Source: Candidatus Collierbacteria bacterium GW2011_GWB1_44_6 (GTDB lineage: Bacteria > Patescibacteriota > Microgenomatia > UBA1400 > MFAQ01). From it: DNA of 22,926 nt. Shown piece after piece: positions 1-7,465 of this stretch (positions within the stretch are counted from its first letter, which is position 1; each line of letters begins with the position of its first letter). The notes below the pieces were generated by a model that did not search any database, was not told where the DNA came from, and saw nothing but the letters and a program-made list of their open reading frames with translations. The translations under genes and the position numbers were made by a program. The DNA lies in the NCBI GenBank assembly GCA_000998025.1, contig LCJG01000013.1, positions 4,876-27,801 on the forward strand, in the 5' to 3' direction.

Positions 1-1565
1 ATGTCGGTAATCAGACACTCTGTGGTAAGAATCATACTAGCCACAGAAGCGGCGTTCTGAAGAGCAGAGCGAGTGACTTTAACCGGGTCGAGGATACCGG
101 CTTTGAGCATATCTTCGAATTCCAATGTAAGTGAATTAAAGCCATAAGCAATGGTCTTGTTCTCCTCGACCTTTTTGACCACCCAACCATCGTCTGCTCC
201 GGCATTTTTTGCCAGCCAGCGAAGCGGTTGAGAGAGGGATTGTTTGACGATCTCAATACCCACTTCTTCGTCGGTATTGTCGGCCTTGATGGATTTGAGA
301 GCCTGACCAGCTCGAATAAGAGCAACTCCACCACCAGGAACGATACCTTCGTCGATAGCGGCTTTGGTAGCCCCTACAGCATCTTTGACTCTTTCTTTGA
401 GCTCGTTTAGCTCTACTTCAGTAGCGGCGCCAACTTTGATGACGGCGACACCTCCGGCGAGTTTAGCGATGCGCTCAGCCAATTTCTCTTTATCAAATTC
501 AGAGGTGGATTTCTCCAGCTCGTGTCGGACTTGATCCAGACGGGATTTGATATCTTTGGGGTTTCCTTTGCCACCAATAATTTGGGTATTGTCTTTGTCG
601 GACCAGACTCTATCGGCACGACCAAGATCTTCAACGGTCACAGAATCTAGTTTTCTGCCGGTATCTTCGGAAATCATTGTGCCGCCAGTGAGTATCGCAA
701 TATCCTGGAGAAGAGCTTTTCTTCTGTCTCCAAAGGCGGGGGCTTTGACGGCCAGAATATTGAAAGCTCCTCGCATCTTATTAACTACTAGCGTAGCTAA
801 GGCTTCACCTTCGATATCATCAGCAATGATGACTATGTTTTTACTTACCTTCATGGTGTTTTCAAGGAAAGGAAGGAGCTCGCTTATGGCAGAAATTTTT
901 TGGTCGGTGATCAAAATATATGGATTTTCGATGACTGTTTCCATGTTCCCCGGGTCGGTGACAAAGTAAGCAGAGGCATAACCTTTGTCAAACTGCATAC
1001 CGTCTTTATGTTCGATTTCAAATTCCATACCTTTGGATTCTTCGACAGTGACCACACCATCCCGACCGACGAGTTTGAGAGCTTCGGCGATTTTGGCACC
1101 GATTTCCGGATTTTGGGCAGAAATGGTGGCGACAGACTGCCAATCACTCTCGGAGAGATCAGTTTTTATTTTCTGTAACTCTGCAACAATCGCGGTTACA
1201 GCCTTGTCTATACCACGTTTCATCTGCATGGGATTTGCCCCAGCGGTGATATTTTTCATTCCAGCGAGAACAATCTGCTGAGCAAGAAGGGTGGCCGTGG
1301 TGGTTCCGTCTCCGGCGATATCATTGGTTTTACTAGCAGCTTCTTTGACAAGCTGAGCGCCCATATTTTCAAAGGGATCGGCAAGCTCGACTTCTTTGGC
1401 AACAGAAACACCATCGTGAAGGACAGTGGGTGCTCCCCACTTCTTATCTATCGCCACGTTGCGACCTTTGGGGCCGAGGGTGGTGACGACGGCTTTGGCT
1501 AATTTGTTGACACCGGCAACTAATTTAGTACGGGCATCTTCGGCAAAAAGAATTTGTTTGGCCAT
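1..1565 (-). CDS. groEL: Chaperonin GroEL (60 kDa), 3' end outside window
   Basis: ATP-driven folding chaperone that forms the double-ring cage capped by GroES in the cytoplasm. The frame is open from the ATG at 1565 to the window edge and gives 521 residues; the family is about 540, so only the C-terminal tail is missing. The ATP-binding motif GDGTTTAT lies at residues 85-92, LGPKGRN near 30-36, and the conserved stretches VKAPAFGDRRK, KLAGGVAVIKVGAATEVE and ILDPVKVTRSALQNAASV are all present. The Asp that supports ATP hydrolysis in E. coli (D398) is matched by the D of RVKDAVGATKAA. I read the whole frame and saw no frameshift. The start is 2 bp after the groES stop, with no clear Shine-Dalgarno, so translation is probably coupled to groES. 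Confidence 0.98.
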   Translation of the reverse strand, partial: MAKQILFAEDARTKLVAGVNKLAKAVVTTLGPKGRNVAIDKKWGAPTVLHDGVSVAKEVELADPFENMGAQLVKEAASKTNDIAGDGTTTATLLAQQIVLAGMKNITAGANPMQMKRGIDKAVTAIVAELQKIKTDLSESDWQSVATISAQNPEIGAKIAEALKLVGRDGVVTVEESKGMEFEIEHKDGMQFDKGYASAYFVTDPGNMETVIENPYILITDQKISAISELLPFLENTMKVSKNIVIIADDIEGEALATLVVNKMRGAFNILAVKAPAFGDRRKALLQDIAILTGGTMISEDTGRKLDSVTVEDLGRADRVWSDKDNTQIIGGKGNPKDIKSRLDQVRHELEKSTSEFDKEKLAERIAKLAGGVAVIKVGAATEVELNELKERVKDAVGATKAAIDEGIVPGGGVALIRAGQALKSIKADNTDEEVGIEIVKQSLSQPLRWLAKNAGADDGWVVKKVEENKTIAYGFNSLTLEFEDMLKAGILDPVKVTRSALQNAASVASMILTTECLITD

Positions 1566-1567
1566 TT

Positions 1568-1879
1568 TTATTTTGAAACAATTGCTAATATATCGTCAAA
1601 TTTGAGGAATTGATATTCAGTATCACCGATTTCGACTTCGTTACCACCCCATTTCTTGTAAAGAACAGTATCCCCCGCTTTGGCGGGAGAGTCGACTTCG
1701 ACACCACGATCATTAATTAATTTTCCGCCGACAGCAAGGACAGTGCCGTACTGAGGTTTTTCTTCGTGGGAATCTGGTAAGTAGAGGCCGGAGGCGGTTT
1801 TCTTTTCTTGCTTGGCTGGCTCGACCAAGAGGAATCCGGGAGCCGGTTGTAATTTTTTGACGGTTAAGGTGTTAACCAT
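1568..1879 (-). CDS. groES: Co-chaperonin GroES (10 kDa)
   Basis: Lid of the GroEL folding chamber. The protein has 103 residues, close to the usual 95-100. The GroES fold is recognisable: QPAPGFLLVEPA at the N-terminus, a mobile-loop segment KKTASGLYLPD, then YGTVLAVGGK, a KAGDTVLYKKWGGNEV core and the C-terminal YQFLKFDDILAIV. The first gene of the groES-groEL pair, it is preceded by a strong promoter (-35/-10 at 1973-1978 and 1951-1956). No CIRCE inverted repeat (the HrcA operator) is visible upstream. The N-terminus is a few residues longer than in classical GroES; no good Shine-Dalgarno marks the ATG at 1879. Confidence 0.96.
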   Translation of the reverse strand: MVNTLTVKKLQPAPGFLLVEPAKQEKKTASGLYLPDSHEEKPQYGTVLAVGGKLINDRGVEVDSPAKAGDTVLYKKWGGNEVEIGDTEYQFLKFDDILAIVSK

Positions 1880-1950
1880 ATGAATGATGTTAAATTAATA
1901 ACTTGCTTGTTGAGTATATCAGAAAGTAGCAGTCAACGGTCTCGATTGCT

Positions 1951-1978
1951 ATTTTACAAAAACAGGAATTATTGTCAA
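1951..1978 (-). promoter_or_regulatory. Sigma70-type promoter of groES-groEL
   Basis: On the minus strand a perfect -35 TTGACA (1978-1973) is followed after 16 bp by TAAAAT (1956-1951), five of six matches to the -10 consensus. Transcription would start near 1944 and give a leader of about 65 nt before groES. A weaker TAACAT box also lies 7 nt before the groES ATG. Confidence 0.75.
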
Positions 1979-1989
1979 GTCTTTGGTTC

Positions 1990-2037
1990 GTGAGATCTCT
2001 CGACTTCCACCACGTCGGGCAGGTCGTTCGAGATGAC
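1990..2037. repeat. Dispersed palindromic repeat, 48-bp type, divergent copy
   Basis: This 48-bp segment has the same length and the same ends (GTGAGAT at the left, GATGAC or AATGAC at the right) as the copies at 4302-4349 and 8452-8499, but a different centre. It lies between the end of the upstream seven-gene run and the groES promoter, on the -35 side. Confidence 0.55.
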
Positions 2038-2045
2038 AAATAATT

Positions 2046-2795
2046 CTAGAGGGCAGCTCCCTGGAAACCCGGGCAGTTTGCTTTATACCAAGCCATAGCT
2101 TCTGAAGAACAAGCGAGCTTCCCTTCTTCGTTCAAGATGGGCATACAGTCTTGCCAGCCATTTTGAGGACAGGTAAATTCTGAGGTTGAAGAAATTGGCT
2201 CAAAGGAGTCAAGTATCGACTGATATTTTTCATAGACTTCTGTTTGGTCGTAGGGAATTTCGAAAGGAGAAATGTAAAAAGAGTAGATTACCCGATCTAC
2301 TAAGGTATAAGTATTGATCGTAATATAATCCGGGGCCAACCATTCTTCAATTCTTTGTATCGCAGGTAGTCCAGCAACGGTGGTTTTTTTAGATGAGATG
2401 ATTTTTTTCGATGGTTGTCCTTCCCAGGCAGTTTGATCAGTTTTATCCTTTTTCGCCAGATAATCCGATAACGAATCCTGATTAACAAAAACCGTGAGCA
2501 CAAAAGTACTTCCATCCGGCGCTTGATAACCACCTCCATCCATTGGTTTCCAGTTTGGAGGAATCGTTATCTTGAATTTCGGGGTATTTATGGCCTGATT
2601 GGTATCAGGTGTGGGAATAGAGGTTGGTGTCGGAGTTGGAGTACGGGTTTTTTGGGAAAGAATATTTGGCCGGGGAAGATAAATTGCCGAAGTATAGCCC
2701 ACAACGAGGCCTAGTAAAAGAAAGAGTATCGAGAGGGTCAACCCTTGGTGGTTGGTGGAATTTGTAGCAGGAGGTTGGGAGTTGATTTCTTCCAT
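2046..2795 (-). CDS. Membrane-anchored exoprotein with PsbP-like domain and C-terminal Cys motif
   Basis: Function unknown. The 249-residue protein has a short cytoplasmic N-terminus, one membrane helix (about residues 18-40), a Thr/Pro linker (RTPTPTPTSIPTPDT) and a globular domain from about residue 72 that begins FKITIPPNWK. That opening, and the run to a closing segment YQSILDSF, recalls PsbP/DUF1795-like lipoprotein domains. The last 45 residues carry four cysteines and end in NCPGFQGAAL; this tail looks separate from the domain and may be a disulfide module or an attachment signal. The gene starts 2 bp after the stop of the preceding gene, so the two are translationally coupled. It is the last gene of the minus-strand run that begins at 10669. 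Confidence 0.85.
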   Translation of the reverse strand: MEEINSQPPATNSTNHQGLTLSILFLLLGLVVGYTSAIYLPRPNILSQKTRTPTPTPTSIPTPDTNQAINTPKFKITIPPNWKPMDGGGYQAPDGSTFVLTVFVNQDSLSDYLAKKDKTDQTAWEGQPSKKIISSKKTTVAGLPAIQRIEEWLAPDYITINTYTLVDRVIYSFYISPFEIPYDQTEVYEKYQSILDSFEPISSTSEFTCPQNGWQDCMPILNEEGKLACSSEAMAWYKANCPGFQGAAL

Positions 2796-2797
2796 GG

Positions 2798-3643
2798 TTA
2801 GGGAATGATGACTATTTTTTCAAGAATGTAGTTGAATTCTTCTAAGGTCTGGTTATCGATATTTGCACCGGAGAGATTAATAAAACCGACAGTAGTGGGT
2901 GAGGAAAATGAATTGTTTTGAGATTGACATACTATATATGTTGGGCTATCACCGTTGACCGACAGTCCCCATCTCCATGTGGAGCTATTGTGAAAGATCT
3001 CCCGATAACTGGCGAAGTCCAGGTTTTGTTTTATTTCAGAAGTTGGATAGCTACATGCAGATCCTTCGAGATCCTGCTGAATAAAAGAGAGCGTGGTAAG
3101 ACCTTTAGTTAATGTTAAAGAAGTAGATCCCCCAGTCCCAGGTGTGTTTTTATATTCTTTGATGGACCAGGTGGTGGGATAATAAATACGGTAAGAAGAA
3201 AAGGTAGTCAAAGGTGACTTGACCGTCATCATATTCCATCTGAGATTTAGGAGAGCTGACGGAGTGGCTGTAGGAGTTGGAATGGGAGTAATTATTTCCT
3301 CTGGAGTAATGGTGTCAGAAATTTCTGAGTCCGCAGCAGGTTGCGGTGCAGGGATCTCGTCAGTCACCGGTGCCGTAGTTATAGGAAGGAAAAACGAGGC
3401 CAGGACTCCGATAAAGACTCCGAATAGTAATAACGCGATAAAAGTAAGGACGGTTTTTGCTTTAGAGGAACTAGGCTTTGTTGGCACCGGAATCACTTGG
3501 GTGGTTGTGGTCACTTGCGGTGCGGTCTCGATCACTGGAGCGGCCGTCTGATCTGCTCCCCAAGCTTTGGGCGGAGTGTAGCTGACTTCCGGGGGGAGCA
3601 TTGTGTCTTGGGTTTTCTGGTCGGTGTTCTGGTTCGGATCCAT
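2798..3643 (-). CDS. Membrane-anchored hypothetical exoprotein
   Basis: Function unknown. The protein has 281 residues. Residues 1-61 are Pro/Thr-rich and presumably cytoplasmic, followed by one membrane helix (about 62-87), an acidic Pro/Thr linker (with TPIPTPTATP) and an extracellular domain of about 150 residues that contains SYRIYYPTTWSIKEY, again like the start of a PsbP-type domain. Its design matches that of the next gene downstream, suggesting a pair of related surface proteins. The start at 3643 lies inside the upstream ATPase gene, in another frame, with a 173-bp overlap; Met15 (3601) is an alternative that would reduce this to 131 bp. No Shine-Dalgarno supports either. Confidence 0.8.
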   Translation of the reverse strand: MDPNQNTDQKTQDTMLPPEVSYTPPKAWGADQTAAPVIETAPQVTTTTQVIPVPTKPSSSKAKTVLTFIALLLFGVFIGVLASFFLPITTAPVTDEIPAPQPAADSEISDTITPEEIITPIPTPTATPSALLNLRWNMMTVKSPLTTFSSYRIYYPTTWSIKEYKNTPGTGGSTSLTLTKGLTTLSFIQQDLEGSACSYPTSEIKQNLDFASYREIFHNSSTWRWGLSVNGDSPTYIVCQSQNNSFSSPTTVGFINLSGANIDNQTLEEFNYILEKIVIIP

Positions 3644-6600
3644 GTTTGATTGGTTGATTGGTTGACAGGAAACCTTTGTCTCTTAGTAAACTTAGAATAT
3701 TTGTGGTCATCCTTAGCTTACCGCCAGTATTGGTCTCTTTAATTAGTTTATACGCTTCATCAAAATTTAGCCATTTTATGTCATCAAATTCGGTAGCCCC
3801 GACGGTGATATTGGAGTTTTTTGCTTCACTGACATAAAAATAATAATATTTTCCTTTCATAACAACCGGCTCACCCGAGTCGGTAGACATATCCCTAAGA
3901 CCTTGTTTGCTGGGAGGAAACTCTATTTTGTCAACCGCAATTAGTTTGATATCTTTATCACAATCGCTCAGAAAGTCTTCGGTGACTTCTTCAGAAAGTT
4001 CCTTGAAGAAAGCATCTTTGACGTTCTGCTTATTTTCAATCCCCCCTTGAGGTAGGGTCCACTGATTAAAAGATTTTTGATAAGCAAGAAGAATTTTTTT
4101 GTCATGAAGGAAGCAACCAACTACACTGGGACGAAGTCCTTGTTTGCGTAATTCGTCCATTTCTTCGAGAGTGGGCTCGTTGAGAGGGGTGGTTTGTGGT
4201 CGGATCTCAGATTTCAGTTCTCGGTTGTCAGATGGTGGCTTGGAATTATCAGTGGAATTAACTTTTATGGATTCCCGATCAGGTCGGGAATGACTAGTGG
4301 TGTGAGATTCCTCCCGCCCAGGCGGGTAAACTCTTTCGCTCGGAATGACAGTGGGTGAGGGAGGGATTTTGAAGGGATTTGGTGTAGTTCGAGGTGCAAT
4401 CGGAGGTAATTGGGGTTTATATGGTACTGGAGGAGCGCTGCTGACAAAAGGCGGTTTGATAAACCGTTGAGTGTCTTGGTAGCTTCTCGATGCCTCGGTT
4501 GTAACAGAGTCTGTAGAGGGAGGTGTTCTCAAAGCCTTAGGAATATAAGGAGGTTCGGTGAATCTTTTGGCTGCCGGGGTCATGATGGAAGTAACTTGAG
4601 ACATGTCCATAGGTTCTATCTTGCGATAATATTTTGCATACGTGACCTCAAGAACTTTATCTTTTTGTTGAGTTTTTGTCTCCGGTAAGGGTAAGGCATA
4701 AGATGAGAAAGGTTGGGTCATTTGAGAGTCGACAGACATCTTCATGGCAAGCTGATATTTGCCCAGACCGACCAATTCATCCGCTGTATAGAGACCGTTC
4801 AACTCTTTCATAATGCGATCGGCGTCTGAAGCCCCCACCACATAACTCATGACGGTACCAACGTTTCCGAAGATAGCATTCTGAATTTCTTCGGGAAGCT
4901 GAGCAATATACTGATTAGCCAATATCAATCCAAGCTTATACTTTCTGGCTTCCGCGAGAATCTTGACAAATGAAGAGGTTGCGAAGTTTTGAAACTCATC
5001 AACATAAAGGAAAAATTCCTTTCTCTCTTCTTCTTTAATATTGGCCCGATTCATGGCGGCAATTTGTATTTGAGAAATAAACATGGCACCCAAAAGGGCG
5101 GCATTGTCTTCACCAATTTTTCCCTGAGGAAGATTTAAGATAATAATTTTCCCGGTGTTCATCATGTCCTCAAAATCAACCGTGCTCTTGGGATGGTTAA
5201 TGATGTCACGAATGGTAGGTGAGGTAACAAACTGACCAACTTTGTTTAAAATCGGAGCAATGGCTTCGGTTTGAAACTTCTCGGAGTATTTGTCGTATTC
5301 ATCCCGCCAGAAATTGACAAGGATGGGATCAGTTACGTGGACAAGACACTCTTTTTCCCTGAATTCTTTATTGGTAAGTATGCGGGGAACATCAGCTAGA
5401 GTGGTTTCAGGTTTGTAGACTAAAGTAAGAAGCGTATTTCGAAGAATATACTCCAAACGGGGTCCCCAAGAATTACCATAGAGCTTGCTAAAAATGGACA
5501 CTATACTCGAAGCAACCATTTCTCCTTGTGCGGGATTTTTTACATAAAGAGGATTCATCCAGAAGGATATACCCGGAACGGAAGGGTCCAAGTACGCAAC
5601 GTCATCAATACGACTCTCAGGAATGTAATCGAGAAGCACTTCAGCGGCGTCCCCGTGTGGATCCACAAAAGCAACGCCCTCCCCATGCTGAATATCGTTG
5701 ATGGCCATGCGGCCAATGAGAGTGGACTTCCCAGTACCGGACTTTCCCAAAATATATGTATGGCGTAGACGATCCATCCCCTTTTTCATACCAAAGACAG
5801 CCATATGATTTTTGAACTCTGTCTTTGCGAAAAAATTGTATAGATGCCGCTGATTTTCAGGGATGTTTTCATCTACAGGAAGATTGACAGGAGCTTCTCC
5901 CTTAAGTGTCTTCCCCCAAGCAATCCCCTTGATGGGAGCCAGAAGGATTCCAGGTAGGTGATAGATTGCCGTTATCTCACCATAGTTGAGATACTGGTAT
6001 TGGTTTGAATATTTTGCTGATCGATCCATCATCATTTGACGAAGTTTACTAAGCGATCCGGAGTATTTGGGAACTTTTAACTTGAAACTATTTCCTTCAG
6101 ACAGAGCATAGGTGCCGAAGGCGGCCGATAATTGAGAAAGAAGCTGAGACGAGGTATGGTGGTCTTGGGAGATAGCGACCAAACGGATATCACAAGCATA
6201 AGCTGGGTAGAGTAATTTTTTTTCGATGATGGCCTTGTAGGGGCTGGGTTTACTCTTGGCTGGGTCGGTGGCCGTGGCTGGGGTGACAATTTCTAAACTT
6301 CCACGAACTGATTTTTGCCAATTTTTAGGAGCCGCAAAAAGGCACAGTTGGATGATGCCTGCCTGGCCGGCGGGAATTCTCGCCAGGCTTCCCAGAATGG
6401 ATGCCATTTGATCGACCTTGTCGTCGAGGGTGCTGTTTAAGGCAAGTTGAGAGGAGCCAGTTAAGACTAGTTGGCCTAAGGCAGATTGGCCATGATTAAG
6501 CCAATCGGGAAGATAGTCCTTCATAGGAGTAATCAAGGCTGTGGGGTACTGGGCGGCGATTTGGGCTCGAATCAAGTGTTCCAATTTCTCGGGGCATGCA

Positions 6601-6794
6601 ATTATGAAGAAGGTGGTTTGGTTCAGATTAACGATTTCAAGGCAGATGGTATCAAATGTCCCCAGCAAACGATCAAAAAAACTGGCTTTTAGGGCAGTTC
6701 TGAGGGAAGACAGGAACTCAATGAAGGCAGCTTGCCCCGTAAGTGAATCCTTAGCAGGACGAATCTGCAAAACAGAGTATTTGGAGGCGGCCAT
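3471..6794 (-). CDS. VirD4/TraG-type ATPase fused to a C-terminal Nudix hydrolase domain
   Basis: The protein has 1107 residues in four parts. Residues 1 to about 330 are a soluble N-terminal region with no membrane helix, unlike classical VirD4. Residues about 330-690 form a TraG/TraD/VirD4-family motor: Walker A LGKSGTGKSTL near 347-355 and Walker B LYVDEFQ near 595, followed by the family stretch ILAEARKYKLGLILANQ. Residues about 715-885 are a Pro-rich linker that contains a dispersed repeat (residues 816-842). Residues about 888-1040 are a Nudix domain with QWTLPQGGIE and a degenerate Nudix box whose KELSEE core is kept (Q for the first Glu, K for Arg, T for the late Gly). QGGI resembles RppH-type enzymes. 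A -10-like TATACT lies 6 nt before the ATG. Its substrate, DNA or protein, is unknown. The last 57 codons overlap the next gene. Confidence 0.9.
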   Translation of the reverse strand: MAASKYSVLQIRPAKDSLTGQAAFIEFLSSLRTALKASFFDRLLGTFDTICLEIVNLNQTTFFIIACPEKLEHLIRAQIAAQYPTALITPMKDYLPDWLNHGQSALGQLVLTGSSQLALNSTLDDKVDQMASILGSLARIPAGQAGIIQLCLFAAPKNWQKSVRGSLEIVTPATATDPAKSKPSPYKAIIEKKLLYPAYACDIRLVAISQDHHTSSQLLSQLSAAFGTYALSEGNSFKLKVPKYSGSLSKLRQMMMDRSAKYSNQYQYLNYGEITAIYHLPGILLAPIKGIAWGKTLKGEAPVNLPVDENIPENQRHLYNFFAKTEFKNHMAVFGMKKGMDRLRHTYILGKSGTGKSTLIGRMAINDIQHGEGVAFVDPHGDAAEVLLDYIPESRIDDVAYLDPSVPGISFWMNPLYVKNPAQGEMVASSIVSIFSKLYGNSWGPRLEYILRNTLLTLVYKPETTLADVPRILTNKEFREKECLVHVTDPILVNFWRDEYDKYSEKFQTEAIAPILNKVGQFVTSPTIRDIINHPKSTVDFEDMMNTGKIIILNLPQGKIGEDNAALLGAMFISQIQIAAMNRANIKEEERKEFFLYVDEFQNFATSSFVKILAEARKYKLGLILANQYIAQLPEEIQNAIFGNVGTVMSYVVGASDADRIMKELNGLYTADELVGLGKYQLAMKMSVDSQMTQPFSSYALPLPETKTQQKDKVLEVTYAKYYRKIEPMDMSQVTSIMTPAAKRFTEPPYIPKALRTPPSTDSVTTEASRSYQDTQRFIKPPFVSSAPPVPYKPQLPPIAPRTTPNPFKIPPSPTVIPSERVYPPGREESHTTSHSRPDRESIKVNSTDNSKPPSDNRELKSEIRPQTTPLNEPTLEEMDELRKQGLRPSVVGCFLHDKKILLAYQKSFNQWTLPQGGIENKQNVKDAFFKELSEEVTEDFLSDCDKDIKLIAVDKIEFPPSKQGLRDMSTDSGEPVVMKGKYYYFYVSEAKNSNITVGATEFDDIKWLNFDEAYKLIKETNTGGKLRMTTNILSLLRDKGFLSTNQPIKHGSEPEHRPENPRHNAPPGSQLHSAQSLGSRSDGRSSDRDRTASDHNHPSDSGANKA
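4269..4349. repeat. Compound dispersed palindromic repeat inside the ATPase-Nudix gene
   Basis: Two units lie side by side. Positions 4269-4294 form a short hairpin with perfect arms ATTCCCGA (4271-4278) and TCGGGAAT (4284-4291). Positions 4302-4349 are a 48-bp unit that is identical, base for base, to 8452-8499 and contains the palindrome CCCGCC-CA-GGCGGG. The pair is translated in frame as part of the Pro-rich linker. Confidence 0.85.
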
Positions 6795-6800
6795 ATTTTA

Positions 6801-6806
6801 AGTATA
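6801..6806 (-). promoter_or_regulatory. Candidate -10 box for the ATPase gene
   Basis: TATACT on the minus strand ends 6 nt before the ATG at 6794. The distance would give a leaderless or nearly leaderless transcript. No convincing -35 is seen, and the gene may also be co-transcribed with the SPFH gene 20 bp upstream. Confidence 0.4.
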
Positions 6807-6814
6807 TAAAAAAA

Positions 6815-7426
6815 CTAAGCTGCTGGCGTAACAGAAAGGATGCTCTGCCCTGAACGATGAGCCTCCGACTCTATAACTTTTACTTCAGAAAAAAGGACGT
6901 TTTCTATTATCAGAGCCTTGTCTCTAAAAAGTTCGTTGAGCTCGTCTTTTAGGGTAGCTTCGATTTTGTTGCGGTGAATACCAATTTCTTTAGAGTCGAA
7001 TTTTCCAAATTCGGAAGAAATTCTGCTCCTAGAATATGGTCTGATTACCTTAGAGACAAAGTTGTCACCAATGTTCTCCCAAAGAAGGGGTGCATTGGCT
7101 TTGTCTAGACGAAAAAGGATTGATCCTTCAATGGAAATCGTTTTATTGTCCTTAGTGGAGGCGATAACAGGCTCATCTCCTAAAGCTTCTTTGATAGAAA
7201 GATCAAAACCGTGACGGATGGTGTATTCGAGAACTTGGGCATTAAAAAGCTTGGCTATATGCCAAAAAGGGATTTTTAGATGGAGTCCTGGTCCCCACAC
7301 CCGCTTCAGAACGCCTGCCCCACGGTCGTAAACACAAGCAACGTGCCCAGGGGGGACAGAAATGAAGAAGCCACCTACGACTTCATCGACGAGAAAAGAT
7401 ACTACCAATTTATCAAAATCAGCCAT
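6815..7426 (-). CDS. SPFH/band-7 (prohibitin-like) domain protein
   Basis: The 203-residue protein belongs to the SPFH/prohibitin group, whose members assemble into ring-like or scaffold structures at membranes. Signs are VPPGHVACVYDRGAGVLKRV near the N-terminus, GPGLHLKIPFW, the strand pattern VIASTKDNKTISIEGSILFRLD, and a C-terminal helical part IHRNKIEATLKDELNELF ending in a short tail. Only a weakly hydrophobic segment (about residues 8-24) could touch the membrane; a long coiled coil as in flotillins is missing, so this is a short version. It lies 39 bp after the YidC-like gene and 20 bp before the ATPase gene, which suggests a scaffold role for that machine. That link is inferred from position only. 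Confidence 0.85.
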   Translation of the reverse strand: MADFDKLVVSFLVDEVVGGFFISVPPGHVACVYDRGAGVLKRVWGPGLHLKIPFWHIAKLFNAQVLEYTIRHGFDLSIKEALGDEPVIASTKDNKTISIEGSILFRLDKANAPLLWENIGDNFVSKVIRPYSRSRISSEFGKFDSKEIGIHRNKIEATLKDELNELFRDKALIIENVLFSEVKVIESEAHRSGQSILSVTPAA

Positions 7427-7437
7427 AACTGTGGTTT

Positions 7438-7443
7438 ATTATA
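7438..7443 (-). promoter_or_regulatory. Candidate -10 box (TATAAT) before the SPFH gene
   Basis: A perfect TATAAT on the minus strand ends 11 nt before the ATG at 7426, in the 39-bp gap after the YidC-like gene. No good -35 is visible. It could be an internal promoter giving a very short leader. Confidence 0.45.
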
Positions 7444-7465
7444 TCCTCTTTTGCGGTGAAAGTCG

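Noticed and set aside
413..1281. Several ORFs of 73-140 codons on both strands within 1-1565
   Set aside because: They are shadows of groEL, which is continuous on the minus strand in another frame.
4265..4447. 60-codon minus ORF with SFRAKEFTRLGGRNLTP
   Set aside because: It is the repeat read in the frame used by the nucleotidyltransferase gene; here the ATPase frame is the coding one.
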